64,000 bases of DNA from Holacanthus passer (GCA_025331565.1 JAFREQ010000039.1:2170001-2234000), one strand, 5' to 3'; positions 1-12,048 are shown, counted from the stretch's first letter. The notes: generated by a model not told the origin, from the sequence alone. Translations and numbers: made by a program.

Positions 1-120
1 TATGTCACATTTCAGCATGGTTCTAGAAATAATGTTAACCTAGATGGTGCGATATGTTATTGGCTGAGCTGGCTGCCTTTCAGGAGTAATAATGGAGTAA
101 CCAGTGCAGAAGTGGGCTGG
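1..120 (+). repeat. Dispersed ~1.3-kb repeat, partial copy A at window edge
   Basis: The opening bases (TATGTCACATTTCAGCATGG, then TTCTAGAAAT and GATATGTTATTGGCTGA) match 59585-59650 closely. The block GGAGTAATAATGGAGTAACC...AGAAGTGGG at about 82-115 matches 59848-59888, so the middle is deleted relative to copy C. The copy is cut by the window edge. Confidence 0.55.
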
Positions 121-330
121 TATGACAGGGTTAGTCAGTCACAATCACTCAGTCACAATCACTCTAAAAATCACAGAGACTATGTTCATATTCTATATGG
201 TCTATGGTTTGAACTAACTATCAGAGTTATACTTTGTGTATGTCTCTTAATGTGGCAGCTAAATGCAAAAACTCAGATGCAAAATGATTCAATATAATTA
301 TTGGGCAAAACTCCTCCATGTCTGTCCTAC

Positions 331-2479
331 CTGCATGTGTGGTTTCATCTGTTTCCAGGTCAGTGAGTGCGACAGGCCCTGGTTGAGGTAGTTGATGCAC
401 TGCTGAAGGACTCGAGGAGTAACGTACTGCTTCTGTCGATGCTGGTCCACCACCTTCAACAGGACCTGGACGGACAACACAGGACCCACAGGGACAACAG
501 TGAAACCAAAACAGCCAGAATGTGAGCAACAGATAAACAAGAAGAATCTAAAACCAGGGGTCGGCAACCTATGACACACGAGCCAGCATGGGCACACAAG
601 TCAATTTTCAGTGGCTTGTGAGAAAGCAAACTCTATTCTACACACAGTCACTATTTTGTTAAATATTACATTAGTGCGGTCCCCTATAAATGAGGTTAGT
701 ACACATCATATGAAACCAGCATGATGAATCAATGTTGGTATGGCAATATGTCAAATCTGCATTTAAAAACCAACGTAGAGTTCATGTTGACTGATTCTTA
801 TGCTGCCATACAGTGCAGGTATCCTAACCATTCACCACCTGGCAAACAGGAGCCTACACAGCACCAATCTGCACACACAGAACAGAGCACAGGTTTTGTT
901 TGATGGACTGCCAAGTAAAGACACCATCATTTTCAGGATTGAAGAACTGTAGTGAGGAGCATTATTGAAATGCAGTCACACAGTCATCTGACAGCAGACC
1001 ATTCAGAGGCATGTGTGCAGCTGAAAGTATCAACATACAGGAGAGACATAGAACTAGAGAGTGCGAGTATGACCAGTAGATGTCAGTCCATACACTGAAA
1101 ATAAATTCACATTAACATTAACAAACACCACTGGCACACTGGTCATCTTCATCTTTGTAGACTGACACTCATTACTGCGCACCCCTGATCTACACCAACA
1201 TCCTCAAGTCTCAGTAACACATGCTTACCTGTTGTATGCCCACTGCATATGTCTTCAGGAAAAAGTCAGCAAACTCATAGTACTCCTTTGTCACATTGCC
1301 AGGGCTTCCATACCTGCAAGTTAGATGAGAAGAATGATGAGGATATGTCCTATAATGCGCATATAAAGCAAATTTCCTGGACTGCCTTTTTTCACCTGTG
1401 GAACATAGCAAATATCAGGCATATCCTGTCCCAAAAAGATGCAGAAAAACTAGTCCATGCATTTGTTACTTCAAGGCTGGACTACTGCAATTCTCTATTA
1501 TCAGGCTGCCCCAATAAGTCGTTAAATACTTTTTTAAGCCTGTTTATCTTCATTCTTGTTCTAAAGACTCCCCAGTTGTTTATCTTATCAGAATGACTCT
1601 GCTGATCCAGAATGCTGCTGCATTGACAAGAACAAGGAAAAGAGATCATATTTCACCCATTTGGGCTTCTTTGCACTGGCTCCCTGTCAAATCCAGAATT
1701 GAATTTAAAATCCTTCTGCTGACCTATAAAGCTCTTAACGGTCAAGCACCATCATATCTTCAACAGCTCATTGTACCCTACTTTCCCAATAGAGCATTAC
1801 GCTCCCAGAATGCTGGTTTCTTTTGGTTCCCAGAGTCTCCAAAAGTAGATTTGCAGCCAGAGCCTTCAGTTATCAAGCTCCTCTCCTGTGGAATCAGATC
1901 CCAGTCTGGGTTCAGGAGGCAGACACCCTTTCCATATTTAAGACTAGGCTTAAAACCTTCCTCTTTGACAAAGCTTATAGTTAGGGTTGGTCCAGGTGAG
2001 CCCTGAGGCATCCCTTAGTTATGCTGCTATAGGCCTAGACTGCCGGGGGACTTCCCATGATGCACTGCAGTTTAACTCCTTCTCTCTCTCCTCCACCTGT
2101 ATCCATTCATAACCCATCAATGCATCTTACTAATACAACTTCCTTCTCTTGTAGTTTTGTGCTCTTCTCTCCTGTCGCTCTCTGCAGGTACATGTGTCAC
2201 CAGAGCTTTAATACTGTTATTATCATTATCGTCACAGCTGTGGATTGTAGTATTGCATGTTGCACTATACAAATAAAATTGAATCGAATTGAAAAAAAAA
2301 ACATGGGAATGGCTGGTAATGGCTTGTTCTTCTGCTAACTACAAGCCTGCTTTCTGGTGATGTGAGAGCAGCTCTGGACTCACCGTTCAAACAGTCTGGT
2401 GATAATGCGCAACGCCCACTTCTTACACTTCCACCATGCCAGCTCAGGTCGGTCATCCTCATCAACCTCCAATGTCTCC

Positions 2480-2527
<48 letters not shown>

Positions 2528-3023
2528 ACACAGTTTTTGGAGCTTGTGAATCCAGCATAGGAATAGAAAAAAACATCTAGTTCATTATATTAGGTGTATA
2601 TGTAGGCTTCTTGTTATAACAAAATACCAACTTGTCATGTTATAACAAGAAAAGGTTTTTTTAACAAGATACGATGGATTTGTGAAATACCGAGAAAGTT
2701 TTGCGATATAAGAAAAATTATTTGCTATGAGAAGAAAAGTTTCTTGTGAAACCAGAATCATTTGGTATCTAGTAAAATAAGAAACGATCTTGCCTTGTGT
2801 GTGCAAGGCTGATTTTTTAGTAAATCTGTGAAAAAAAATTACAGTATATTCCTTTCTACTTTTGTTTGTTAAAGTTTTAGCTAAACAGGAAAAAATAATT
2901 GATTTATTTGTTGAAGTCACTGTAATTCATTGACAGACCTGGAAAATTATGTGTATTTGTATGTGGTGTGAGGTGTGTGTGTAAAGAAAATTAATGTAAT
3001 CCTGAAGTGTGTGTCCAACCTCT

Positions 3024-3074
<51 letters not shown>

Positions 3075-3750
3075 TTACAGCTGGGACGTCTCGGTCCATT
3101 ATGGCTCGAAGTATTTCCATCCACTGAGTCATCACTGTGTTGTTGATCAGCTGGAGAGGCAGCGAATACTAAAGGACAGCGATGAGGTTAATGCTGTCAT
3201 TATTATCATCATCATCACAGTGACACTGACACAGACAAGAGCCCTAACATGTAACATTGCTGACATATTCTACTGTTTTTTCATCTGTTCTGCCATTCAG
3301 ACAGAGGTGTTTGTTATGGCTTTGTACGGCTTTTAACTTATACACTGATACATGTTGTTGGATATGCTCTTTAAAGTAACTACTCCCATTTGACAAGGAC
3401 TGTACTCCCTCTCTCGCTCGGTCTTCTCCTGACTGGTTGGAGTCTGAAATGTTTCACTTGTCCAAACACATTAGGTTTCTGCCTCCAGTTTTGCTCCAAC
3501 TTTTCGATGAAACCTACGGTCACTGTTCATGGCTTTTATCATGTATTCACACGGTTCCCACACACGGACACACAGACACACCTGTACAAGAGCATGGAAG
3601 ATCTTGAGGATCTGTTTCTGGATGAGGACAGAGAAGATGGTAGAGTCAGCCAGCAGCTGGCTGATAAGCTGCTGAATCCTTGGCAGGAAGATCTGCATTG
3701 CTGCCAGTAATGGCTCCCTCTCATCTGCCTTCCTGTACCTGAAGTACACA

Positions 3751-3814
<64 letters not shown>

Positions 3815-4877
3815 GAAATGACAAAGACGTATTTTACTGCTTGTTATATCGAGATCTACTAGAATGAAATAAGAGTTACTAGTTAGTAGATCTGATCTCA
3901 TTTGTTTAATCTGCACACAAAGAGAAATGTGAAATGTGAGTTACATGCTGGAACCATTTCTTGACTAACAACAGTGTATCTGCCATCTGCCCAGTACTTC
4001 TGTGCAGTCCAACACTGGTGACAAATACAGTCAGTGAGCTCAGGTTTTGGTTTTGATCTCTGTACAGATATGATGAAGACAAGACTCTGGAAGGCTGTGA
4101 ACAGTAATTACACTTGGTTATTGTTGGCCAAGAAATAGTTCCAACACACAACTTCACCTAAATTTACAAAGTGCTGTAGATGTGTTTTTGTCAGGTTAGT
4201 TGTTTCCCCCGCTTCCAGTCTTTACACTAAGCTAGGCTAGCCACATCCTGACTGTAATTAACACACAGACACAAGCTTGATATCTTCTCACATCACCCTG
4301 AGAAATGAAGCAAATAAGCATGTTTCACGAAGTGTTAAAACTGTTCCTTTAGTGCTTCAGTCATGTTGGCCACACATGTTATGGTCTAATCCTTCATGCT
4401 GTACATGTCCTCTTTTAGGAACTACTGTAAGTCTAGGTCCTGTGTTTCCCAAAACAATCTTAAGACTAAGATGACCTCAGGCCACTGACTAAGTCAACCC
4501 GTAGTCATGATGCCTTTGCTAATAGCTCCCCAGGGGGGACGTTCAGAGTGGTGAGGTGGAACAGAGGAACATGAACAGGTTACTCACTCGTATGTTTTGA
4601 CCAGCTGGTAGAGAGCCAGCAGGCTGCCATACCAGCTGCCGCTGTTCTGAGACTGCAGGTACATGCCAATCTTGTCCACTATGGCGGTCCAGCGGCCGGG
4701 GAAGTCGTGCTTGATGATGGCTCGCAGACACATGGTCAGCTGGGCACTACGAACAGAGCAAAAAAACACAAAATTACAGTCATTTACAAAGTTTCCAAGT
4801 TAAAAAGTGTTGAATTTATATTTTGAAATATCAAGGCAGTCTACAGGTTTCATTGATGCTTGTCCAATTAGAAAAAC

Positions 4878-4916
<39 letters not shown>

Positions 4917-7900
4917 CAGTTTATGTACCGTATGGACTCTGGACAGCGGATGATTCCCTCCACTATGTGATCTCTGATCTGCTGCCGGTCGTTCTCGTGG
5001 ATATTGAAGGGAAAGACGACCTCGCCCAGAGACGGCTCCCTGTCCTGCCAGTACTGACTTACCATGTTCTTCAAGTAGATGGCCGCTACACACGCGCGCA
5101 CACACATACACACACAGAATCAGGCAAACATGCACATACAAATACAAATTTTGCACTGTATCCACGTATCCTGTGTCCATTCAAGAATTTCCTTCAGGAT
5201 TAATAAAGTTCTTATCTTATCCAGTTGATCAAATGAGTCAGTGAGACTGGATTTTCTATAGGCTATCCTTTAATGAGGCGACAGCACAAAGCCTGCTATG
5301 ACATCTGAATATGTTAGTGAGTGTGAAAAACTCTTTCAGGCATTTGGCAAGAGGTTTCAGGACATGAAAGGTAACGAAAGAAATCAGTGAGCACAGCAAC
5401 GGCAAGCACAAAGCCAGGCACAACAGCTGCCTTCTGCTTGAGTTCAATGAACTGTATGTGTGTCCTGAGACATGCACTGGTTTGCATCTCTATTGGGACA
5501 ACCTATGACTACGAGCAGTTCTTCTCAAAACTGAATCTTGCAAAGACTCAATTCCCCTGAAGACTGACTGAGCCATACCTGGAAACCAGCTACATGTAGA
5601 AATATGATCACTACCATTTGACATCAGATGTGCGCAAAGAGTGTTATAAAAACTGAAATGGCCCTTGTTAGGAATCTGCATCTCTCAATATGAAAATTAC
5701 ATGGTACAATCACCTTGGCCAAAACTGTGTCAGTATTATCTTTACAAGTACTGAATCAAGATGGAAACTGTCAAATAGTACTATAAAAGTCCATCAAACA
5801 TCAGCAGCTCTGTTTTAGAGTCTTACCTGCCTGGCGAACAGGAAACTCCACCTGCTCTGACACGATGATCTGAAGCAGGGTCGGGGCAAAGTTGATGATC
5901 TTGTAGGACTGAAAACGCACAGAGCAGACTCAGTGAGATACAAACATCGGAGGACAGAGGGCCACTTAACATTCTGTCATTTGCCATTTGTGCGTGCATA
6001 ATGTATTTAAATTCATTCAATTCAATTCAAAAAACTTTATTTGTCCCCAGGGGGCTATTTCAAAGGCACGCAGAGCAGCAAAACAAAACAGTGGCATGAA
6101 AGACACAAGTACAGTACAATAAGATAAAAAAGATCAGTGCAATAACTATGGAACAGCAATAGCACATAAGGGAAATAAATATGTGACCTGCTGTATAAAA
6201 TAAACATAATATTGAATGAATAAAGAGTTTGTGGGGCAATGAAGGACAATAGTACAAATGGGAAATAAATGTGTAGCCAGCAGTCTAAAGTAAACAAATA
6301 CTGAATGAATAAGGTGGTTGCACTGCAGTGAAGAACAATAAGGCAGTAACATGCATATGATATGTACATTTGGTAGAGAGAGTTCACAGCTTAAAGAGTC
6401 TGAGTTTTGTGTGTGTGTGCGCGTGTGTGTGTGTGTGCACGCGTTGTCTGGAGAACTCACAGTGAGCGGGTGGGTGTGTTGATGATGCTGATGATGTTGC
6501 ACAGAGTGTAGCTGTTTTGGACTTGTTTCTGTGAGCTTGGACATTGCTTTCCACTCTTTTGTTGATGTAGTGGACACGTCCAAATACATTGGATATGGCC
6601 AAAGTGACTACTTCAAACTTTTTCTTTTGTCAACCAACAGTTCAAAATCCAAAGACTCTTCATTTAATTTCACAAATGACAAGGAAAATGACTCTTACAT
6701 TTAAGAAACTGAAGCGAATGACTGATGTTTTATTTTGAAAAATGACTGAAATGACTGACTAATCGCTGCAGCTCTGCACTGGCCCAAAAAACTTGTTCCC
6801 ACAGACATTTTGAAAGAAGTGGCTGTAACATGCTGGATATTTAATTCCAAGTGTCACAGCCCCTGCAAAATGACTCGGTTCGCTATCACAATTTGATCAA
6901 TTCAGGATGATAACATTGGAATGTCTGGAAAAGCCACACGATTAAATTGTTTTATCCCCATTGAAGTCAGCAGAGGACTAAACTGGGAGTTAGCTGGCAT
7001 GGCTAAACTAAGTATGGGCAAAGAGATGGACTGTGGTTGGAGCTGAGGCAGGCTGAACGAATCCTGTTTACTGAAACACACCCACCTAGCTGTAAGCTAC
7101 CAGGTTAATAAGGCTAATAAGATGGCAAGTTAACCCTGTGGTACCGTTCCACTCCGGCACTGGTTATGTTATTTTGAATATTTCCTTCTGAAACACAGGC
7201 GTAATGTCATATATCAACATTTGATCCCACAGCCAAACATAATCAGTCTGTTTCTAGAGTGCAATAAACTTATAATGCCTGTTTCAACAATAATATTTAT
7301 AAAAAATAATAATGTTTGTGGGCTGTTTTACCAGTATCGTGTAGCCTCAATTACAAAACTCCAGCTCAAACAATAACATCTAGGTTAACGTTATTTCTGG
7401 AACCATGCTGAAAGGCAACATTAACATTTCAAAGTTACACACCTTAATGTATTTGAATCAGAATCAGAATCAGTTTTATTGGCCAGGTATGTGTACACAT
7501 ACAAGGAATTTGACTTCGGTTTCCCTTTGTTTTCTGTACTTACATATACGCAGACTAACAACATATAGTAGAAAAACAAGACTAGGTGAACATATGTGCA
7601 GATAAATACAATATACAGCATATACAAGACAAGAGGTAGGTGGATATGGAAGTATACAAAGTATACATAGAATGCATGGTTTGTGCTGGCAGATTATATT
7701 TACATTTGGTACACAGTTCACTTTTTGTCGTACTTTGACAAGTCTAGCATGATGTTACATTAATGTTACATTGCCCTTTTGGCAAGTTTAGGATTGCATA
7801 ACATTAGCTAACTAACGTGGTAGACCTTTCTTTTCCAACCTCACACAGACTTCTTTTGTTCAAAAGTATGACCATCATAAATTATAACTCTTCTCTTTTA

Positions 7901-9482
7901 TGTTTTGACTTAGGTGCTTACATTAGATCAACCTTCACTGTCTCCCCCCGAAAGAACTTGTCCTGGACACCCGAGAGAATCACAGTCAACGTAGCAGCAC
8001 AATTAAACTCCAGCCAACAACCAGCTACACAGACACCAGAAAATACACAACAAGAACACAACACAGACATCCCACATTAAGATATAACACAGCTGGGCAT
8101 CTTAGCCCAAGGATATTTGATAGTTAAAAAAATTGGAGCACTGTCTTTTTGGGGAGTCTGTTAGTACAATTAACCTCACAGCAATGGTTTTTATCTGGTA
8201 TTTGTATGAAAAATTGTCCAAAAGGCAGCTAAAGTTCAGTGACTTGTATGAGCTCTGTCTCTGGAGCAGACAGCAGCGAGCTGTCAATCAAAGTCACCAT
8301 GCACTTAATTGCACATAATTTTAAGCCTTGATATAATTTAAGTAAGTTATTTAAAAAAAACACCCCAATATAATTAACATGAAGGGGGAGAATAGCTATT
8401 TTTTTTGTGCTTTTTTTTCTGCTGTAAAGTTGGGCTTTTTAACACGGTAGTCTCTGAGGATTGACTTGCTTTTGGAGCCAACCTCAAGTGGCCATTCAAG
8501 GAACTGCAGATTTAGGCATTTCCATTTTTCAGCTCCAGAGGTTGCCACTTGTGCCAGGTATGCATTCATCCATTCCAAAAAAATTATTCTATGCCAAAAT
8601 GTGGCCCTAGAACATAACTGGTTGTGGAACAGTTATGGTTAGGCCGGATTGAGACTACACAATATTTTTGTCCCTTCGTGAGGGGCGTGATGTCACGATG
8701 CAGGACGTGCCAGGGACCAACTTCCGGGAACAACAATGTAAACAAACAATGCTGGTGTGTATGCCAATAAAGAACATGTCGTGTAGTTTGTCATGGAAGG
8801 CAAAAACGTTTATTAAAGGTGGTGCGTTGAAGACCCCGCTGTTACGCAAGCGCACTGCCTTTTTTTAATACAGCGGGGTTCATACATGTCGCTGCTGATT
8901 GGGTGACACTTCTGACACGCCCACCAAACGAGAGAAAACGTACATAAAAGCTCGTTGCACATCTCTCCGAGAAAATATGTCGTACGACCCAGAAACCGTA
9001 GCAGAACCGTACACACCGTTTTCAAAGCCAACATGTCCCTGTTGTGTGCTACATATGTGAAAGAGCAACTACGGACATATGAGAAAACGGCGACAGTGTT
9101 TCTGTGAACTCCACCGGCATGGGAAAGTTTGGGTTAACAGTTAGCAGCTCTTCGCGATGGCTGTCAGATGCGATTCCTTTTGTTCTTCTTCCTGAGTCAG
9201 TGAGGGGAATAGTTTACTCAAACTGCCGATCACAGGCCTGATATGGGCTGCTAAACCGGGGCTGAACAATCACCAGGCCGATTCCGTGCCAGATCACAAA
9301 AGCACGGCCTCCCCTCCTCCACACACACCGGCATCATTTCTGGGCCAAAACGGTCCATAAAAGAAACAAACACTAACCAACTACTCTACCCTACCCACCT
9401 GATTGAGTTCATTCTCCGCCGCTATCCTCAGATTAGGGTCGATAGTCCCTTTCAGAGCCTGGATTATCCTGTTGGGATCCAT
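331..9482 (-). CDS. ipo8: Importin-8, 5' part of gene (coding exons 1-9, partial)
   Basis: Importin-8 is a karyopherin-beta family nuclear transport receptor, acting with RanGTP at the nuclear pore. Coding exons in gene order: 9399-9482, 5827-5908, 4929-5085, 4588-4746, 3582-3738, 3079-3168, 2384-2478, 1229-1313, 331-465. All have GT/AG borders and phases that join without a stop, giving 1044 nt or 348 codons. The ATG at 9480-9482 begins MDPNRIIQALKG, the family N-terminus, followed by the importin-beta N-terminal HEAT region (motifs such as FPFNIHENDRQQIRD and CLRAIIKHDFPG). The later segment FFLKTYAVGIQQ matches IPO8 better than the paralog IPO7 (KAFAVGVQQ in IPO7), so the symbol is ipo8. 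Vertebrate importin-8 has about 1035 residues, so roughly two thirds lies beyond the left edge. Several splice sites abut CA/TG repeats. The upstream neighbour on the same strand is caprin2, as in other vertebrates. Confidence 0.96.
1340..2300 (+). mobile_element. L2-type LINE 3' fragment (reverse-transcriptase end) in ipo8 intron
   Basis: The plus strand encodes the C-terminal part of a non-LTR retrotransposon reverse transcriptase. In one frame near 1430-1520 there is HAFVTSRLDYCNSLLSG, and in another frame from about 1600 LTRTRKRDHISPIW and FKILLLTYKALNG. The two parts are in different frames with extra sequence between them at about 1530-1590. The stretch ends at about 2270-2300 with an ATAAAATTGAAT-type tail, typical of L2 elements, then a short poly(A). 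It is inactive. It lies antisense to ipo8 and fills most of the intron between the exons at 1229-1313 and 2384-2478. The clade assignment is from memory of such proteins. Confidence 0.8.
2482..2532. repeat. (CA)n microsatellite touching the ipo8 exon 7 acceptor
   Basis: A near-perfect AC dinucleotide tract. On the gene strand it is a (TG)n run ending 3 nt from the first base of the exon at 2384-2478. Confidence 0.95.
3026..3073. repeat. (GT)n microsatellite next to the ipo8 exon 6 donor
   Basis: A pure GT tract. On the gene strand it reads (CA)n and starts 6 nt after the last base of the exon at 3079-3168, so it immediately follows the GTAAGA donor. Confidence 0.95.
3746..3811. repeat. (CA)n microsatellite next to the ipo8 exon 5 acceptor
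   Basis: A long AC tract with one interruption near 3757. On the gene strand it is a (TG)n run ending about 7 nt before the exon at 3582-3738, where the polypyrimidine tract should be. Confidence 0.95.
4880..4915. repeat. (TG)n microsatellite near the ipo8 exon 3 donor
   Basis: A pure TG tract lying 13 nt beyond the last base of the exon at 4929-5085 on the gene strand. Confidence 0.95.
5188..5221 (+). mobile_element. LINE 3' tail fragment
   Basis: An AATTTCCTTCAGGATTAATAAAG-like segment followed by TTCTTATCTTAT. This matches the common 3' end of teleost LINEs (aattt-ccc...-aataaag plus a short tail repeat). No coding sequence is left. Confidence 0.5.
6016..6380 (-). mobile_element. LINE 3' end fragment, antisense orientation
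   Basis: It begins with repeated ATTCA units and then a TTTATTTGTCCCCAGGGGG-type segment, the reverse complement of a typical teleost LINE 3' terminus. A-rich, internally repetitive sequence follows, in which two similar sub-blocks both contain GGGAAATAAATGTG. The left end of the element is uncertain. Confidence 0.55.
6975..8290 (-). repeat. Dispersed ~1.3-kb repeat, copy B
   Basis: This stretch in ipo8 intron 1 aligns by eye, in inverted orientation, with 58790-60095. Shared blocks include CCTCACACAGA near 7840, the segment around 8125-8180 (a TTGGAGCAC anchor followed by TTAGTACAATTA), and the GGGCAAAGAG / CCCACCTAGCT blocks at 7016-7095. No open reading frame is conserved between copies, so it looks like a non-autonomous element or a decayed transposon. 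It is interrupted at about 7450-7709 by a LINE tail that is absent from the other copy. The terminal ends and family were not identified. Confidence 0.65.
7450..7709 (-). mobile_element. LINE 3' tail nested in dispersed repeat copy B
   Basis: It starts with GAATCAGAATCAGAATCAG and then TTTTATTGGCCAGGTATGTG, the reverse complement of a very common teleost LINE 3' end. An ATTTG occurs on both sides (about 7448 and 7706) and may be the target-site duplication. The related repeat at the right of the window runs straight through this point, which supports an insertion. Confidence 0.65.
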
Positions 9483-10432
9483 ATGTGTTCAATTCCACGG
9501 TTCCTTCTGTGTTTTTCTGATCACATACATGCACCGTTAGCTGACGTTTCTGCTTTATATCCAGCCAAGCGTTATGGATCTGCATGTACTGTGGCCCGAA
9601 CAGGGTCAAACCTCCGTGAATTACAAACACAACTTCCGGTCAGTACGTTCAAAAGAAAAAGCTCATTAGCGGAGGACTCATTACAAATGTGTTGTGAGCA
9701 GCGGTGGTTCGTTCATTCTGTCAAACTCTGGCTAGCTTGACGGAGAACGGTGGCCCTGCCCCGTTTTACCGGCAACCAACCGTCGGTGGACGTAAAGCAA
9801 AGTAAACAAACGATTTACGGTTTTCCTTCTCTTCTTCTTTGTCCACGCTGTGGTGCGTTTGGAATTTTTCTGCCCCCCTGAGGGCGGATGCATTTATTGC
9901 AACAGCTCTTGTAAAAAAGCTGGGCTTAAATGCACAAGTAGGATGTTATGACACAAGCTGCCCATTTCTGCTTGAATTTCTTAAGACCCAAGTGTAATAT
10001 ATGGATACACACACACACACACACACATATATATACACAAGCATAAAAATGAGATGTGTCTTCATCCTGCTTCCTTTTACAACAGTTAATGGGTGAGTTC
10101 AATGCAGGTAATTTCAGTTTCATTCCAACAGTATTTAAGTCAAATCAATTTTACTTATATAACCCAATCTCAAATCACAAATGTGCCTCAAGAGGCTTCA
10201 AATATCTTTTTATTAATGACTTCTATTTCATTTTATTCTGATCCTCTTTAATCTTATATTTAAAGATGCCACTTTTAATCAAAAGCTTTGTCTACAGTCA
10301 CATGACTGTCTCTGTCCTGTTTGCCTCTTTCAGAACTTTCAACCGCATCTCAAGGTCTTCATCAGCAGATGGAGTTCTTGGCTCAGTTATCATCTCATGA
10401 CTTAAATTTGGAACTTCTGCCATGTCTTTTGC

Positions 10433-10482
10433 AAATTTCCCCACTGTGGGATGAATAAAGGTTTATCTTATCTTATCTTGTA
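10433..10482 (+). mobile_element. LINE 3' tail fragment
   Basis: AAATTTCCCCACTGTGGGA followed by TGAATAAAGG and then a TTATC/TCTTA short repeat: the standard 3' terminus of a teleost non-LTR element without its body. Confidence 0.6.
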
Positions 10483-10839
10483 ACGGAAGGTAATATACAT
10501 TGAGTGGCCACTTAAGTCCCATCTGTACAATCTAATGGCCGTCAATAAAACCGCTCTGCCATAATTTCTACCTTTAAGAAGTTCATAATGTTCTGTTTTT
10601 TGTTGACATTGTTGGTAATTAGTGAATTCAATTATATATTATTGACATCAGGATTAAATGTATTGTACCTGCACTATCTTGCATTGAGATGTGTCCTATT
10701 TACATACATGAGGTGGGCAGAATATTAGAAACACTGCTGCAGCCAAGTCAGTTCTTCTGAGATGCTTCTGGTGGTCTCTGTTGACTTAGAAAATGCCCAA
10801 GTTTAGACTTCTCTAGAAGCAATTGGCTTATGCAAAATA

Positions 10840-11000
10840 ACTTTCCGAGCCAACCTTGTAGCTCAATTTACAGCTGCTTTCCAAACAGGAGGTCTGAGTT
10901 CAAACCAATCCCAGTCCAACCAACAGGTTTGCTGGTTCAAAAAGACATTTCTGGTCTCAGAGTTGCTATTATGGCTGGAGACTAGAGTCTTGTTTATTTT
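10840..11000 (+). mobile_element. Possible tRNA-derived SINE remnant
   Basis: An A-box-like stretch (TTGTAGCTCAATTTAC) is followed about 35 nt later by a B-box-like stretch (GAGTTCAAACC), the spacing and order of an RNA polymerase III tRNA promoter. No tRNA cloverleaf or discriminator survives, so it is not called a tRNA gene. The call rests on these two short motifs. Confidence 0.35.
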
Positions 11001-11359
11001 AAATGACAAAATGTCGGTTAATGCTCCCTGAGCATAATGAGAAATAGTTTATGCAATGTGTGGTTTAGGTTATAGGCCAGAATCTAGGAGCCACAGATTC
11101 TTGTTGAACCATGATTTCACAAAATGTGTTTCTATTTTAGTTTGGACATTTGAGTGGTTATCACAGCTTTAGATTCTGTCAGGGCTGCACAGCTAGGCAG
11201 AAAATCAAAAGACGAACAGGTGAAAATAGTAAGTAAGTAAATACAGTGTAGTGCAGTTGAATGCAACAGAGGCAGGTCTAATTTAAAGAAGATATCCATC
11301 TGCAGTTTTAAAAGCATGCCAAAAAACAAGATGAAGCACACAATCTTCACTGCTCATCT

Positions 11360-11365
11360 TTTATT
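11360..11365 (-). terminator. caprin2 polyadenylation signal
   Basis: A perfect AATAAA on the minus strand, about 690 nt beyond the caprin2 stop codon. It is a reasonable 3' end for the gene. The intervening 11366-12048 is the inferred 3' UTR. Confidence 0.6.
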
Positions 11366-12048
11366 TAGGCACATCAAGGGACCACTTCCGTCTCTCCACA
11401 GTAGTCTGTTAGTGCAACAATTTGGCCTTAAGTGTTCAACACCATACCCACCACCAAGAACACAATCTTTCCTTCCTCAGTCACACACAAACACACACCC
11501 ACCAAGGTGAGACTGAATGCATAGGAGCCCAGTATCAAGCAATGTGCTGATATTAGAGTCAATTCATTCGATAAATCAGCGAGTCATTCAGTTCATTAGC
11601 CGTTAAACATCTATTCAGTCATCCAAAGCCATTCAGAAAACAAAGGCACAGTTTCATAACATTGCATTAGAGTTCTCACTGAAATCAGTGACCTGTGGGC
11701 TGAACAGGTGAAGTGCTACAGGATGATTTACAGCAAGATGACATGTTATTAAGGACCAGTTATACAAGTATTACAGTCACAGGGAGCACCGCCATCATGA
11801 ACTAAACATTCATGGGGAACCAACTACATTTGGTTTATGTTAAGCCGTCACAATCCCCATTTCAAATGTAGATGATGGCTGCGAGTACAGATCATACATG
11901 TACCATTTGGCCACCAACACGTTATGAATGGGCTTGGTGGTGAAAAAAGGGGCACTGGCATGCAGCCTGACCGCCATACTGAAATGTCATTTTAATCACC
12001 TTTTAGTACAAAGCAAACAGTACACACACAGAAGAGGGCGAAAATAGT

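Larger units (their letters stand above)
5909..9398 (-). other. ipo8 intron 1
   Basis: A 3.5-kb intron between the first two coding exons. It holds the LINE fragment near 6.0-6.4 kb, dispersed repeat copy B at about 7.0-8.3 kb, and a 10-bp-arm inverted repeat (8833-8842 with 8870-8879, ACCCCGCTGT). I see no coding sequence in it. Confidence 0.8.
9483..11359. other. Spacer between ipo8 start and caprin2 3' end
   Basis: No gene is visible. The first few hundred bases should hold the ipo8 5' UTR and promoter, but no TATA box is evident. Further on are a short CA/TA microsatellite (about 10009-10034), a dispersed-repeat segment near 10135-10200, a LINE 3' tail with a TATCT-type repeat (about 10433-10482), and a possible degraded tRNA-derived SINE (about 10840-11000). 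Confidence 0.6.

Noticed and set aside
3007..3916. Frames with long runs of Val-Cys or His-Thr
   Set aside because: They are translations of CA/TG microsatellites. Only the short ipo8 exon segments inside them are real coding sequence.
10840..11000. A tRNA gene
   Set aside because: Box A and box B resemblances exist, but no acceptor stem pairing or anticodon arm can be drawn, so only a SINE remnant is proposed.
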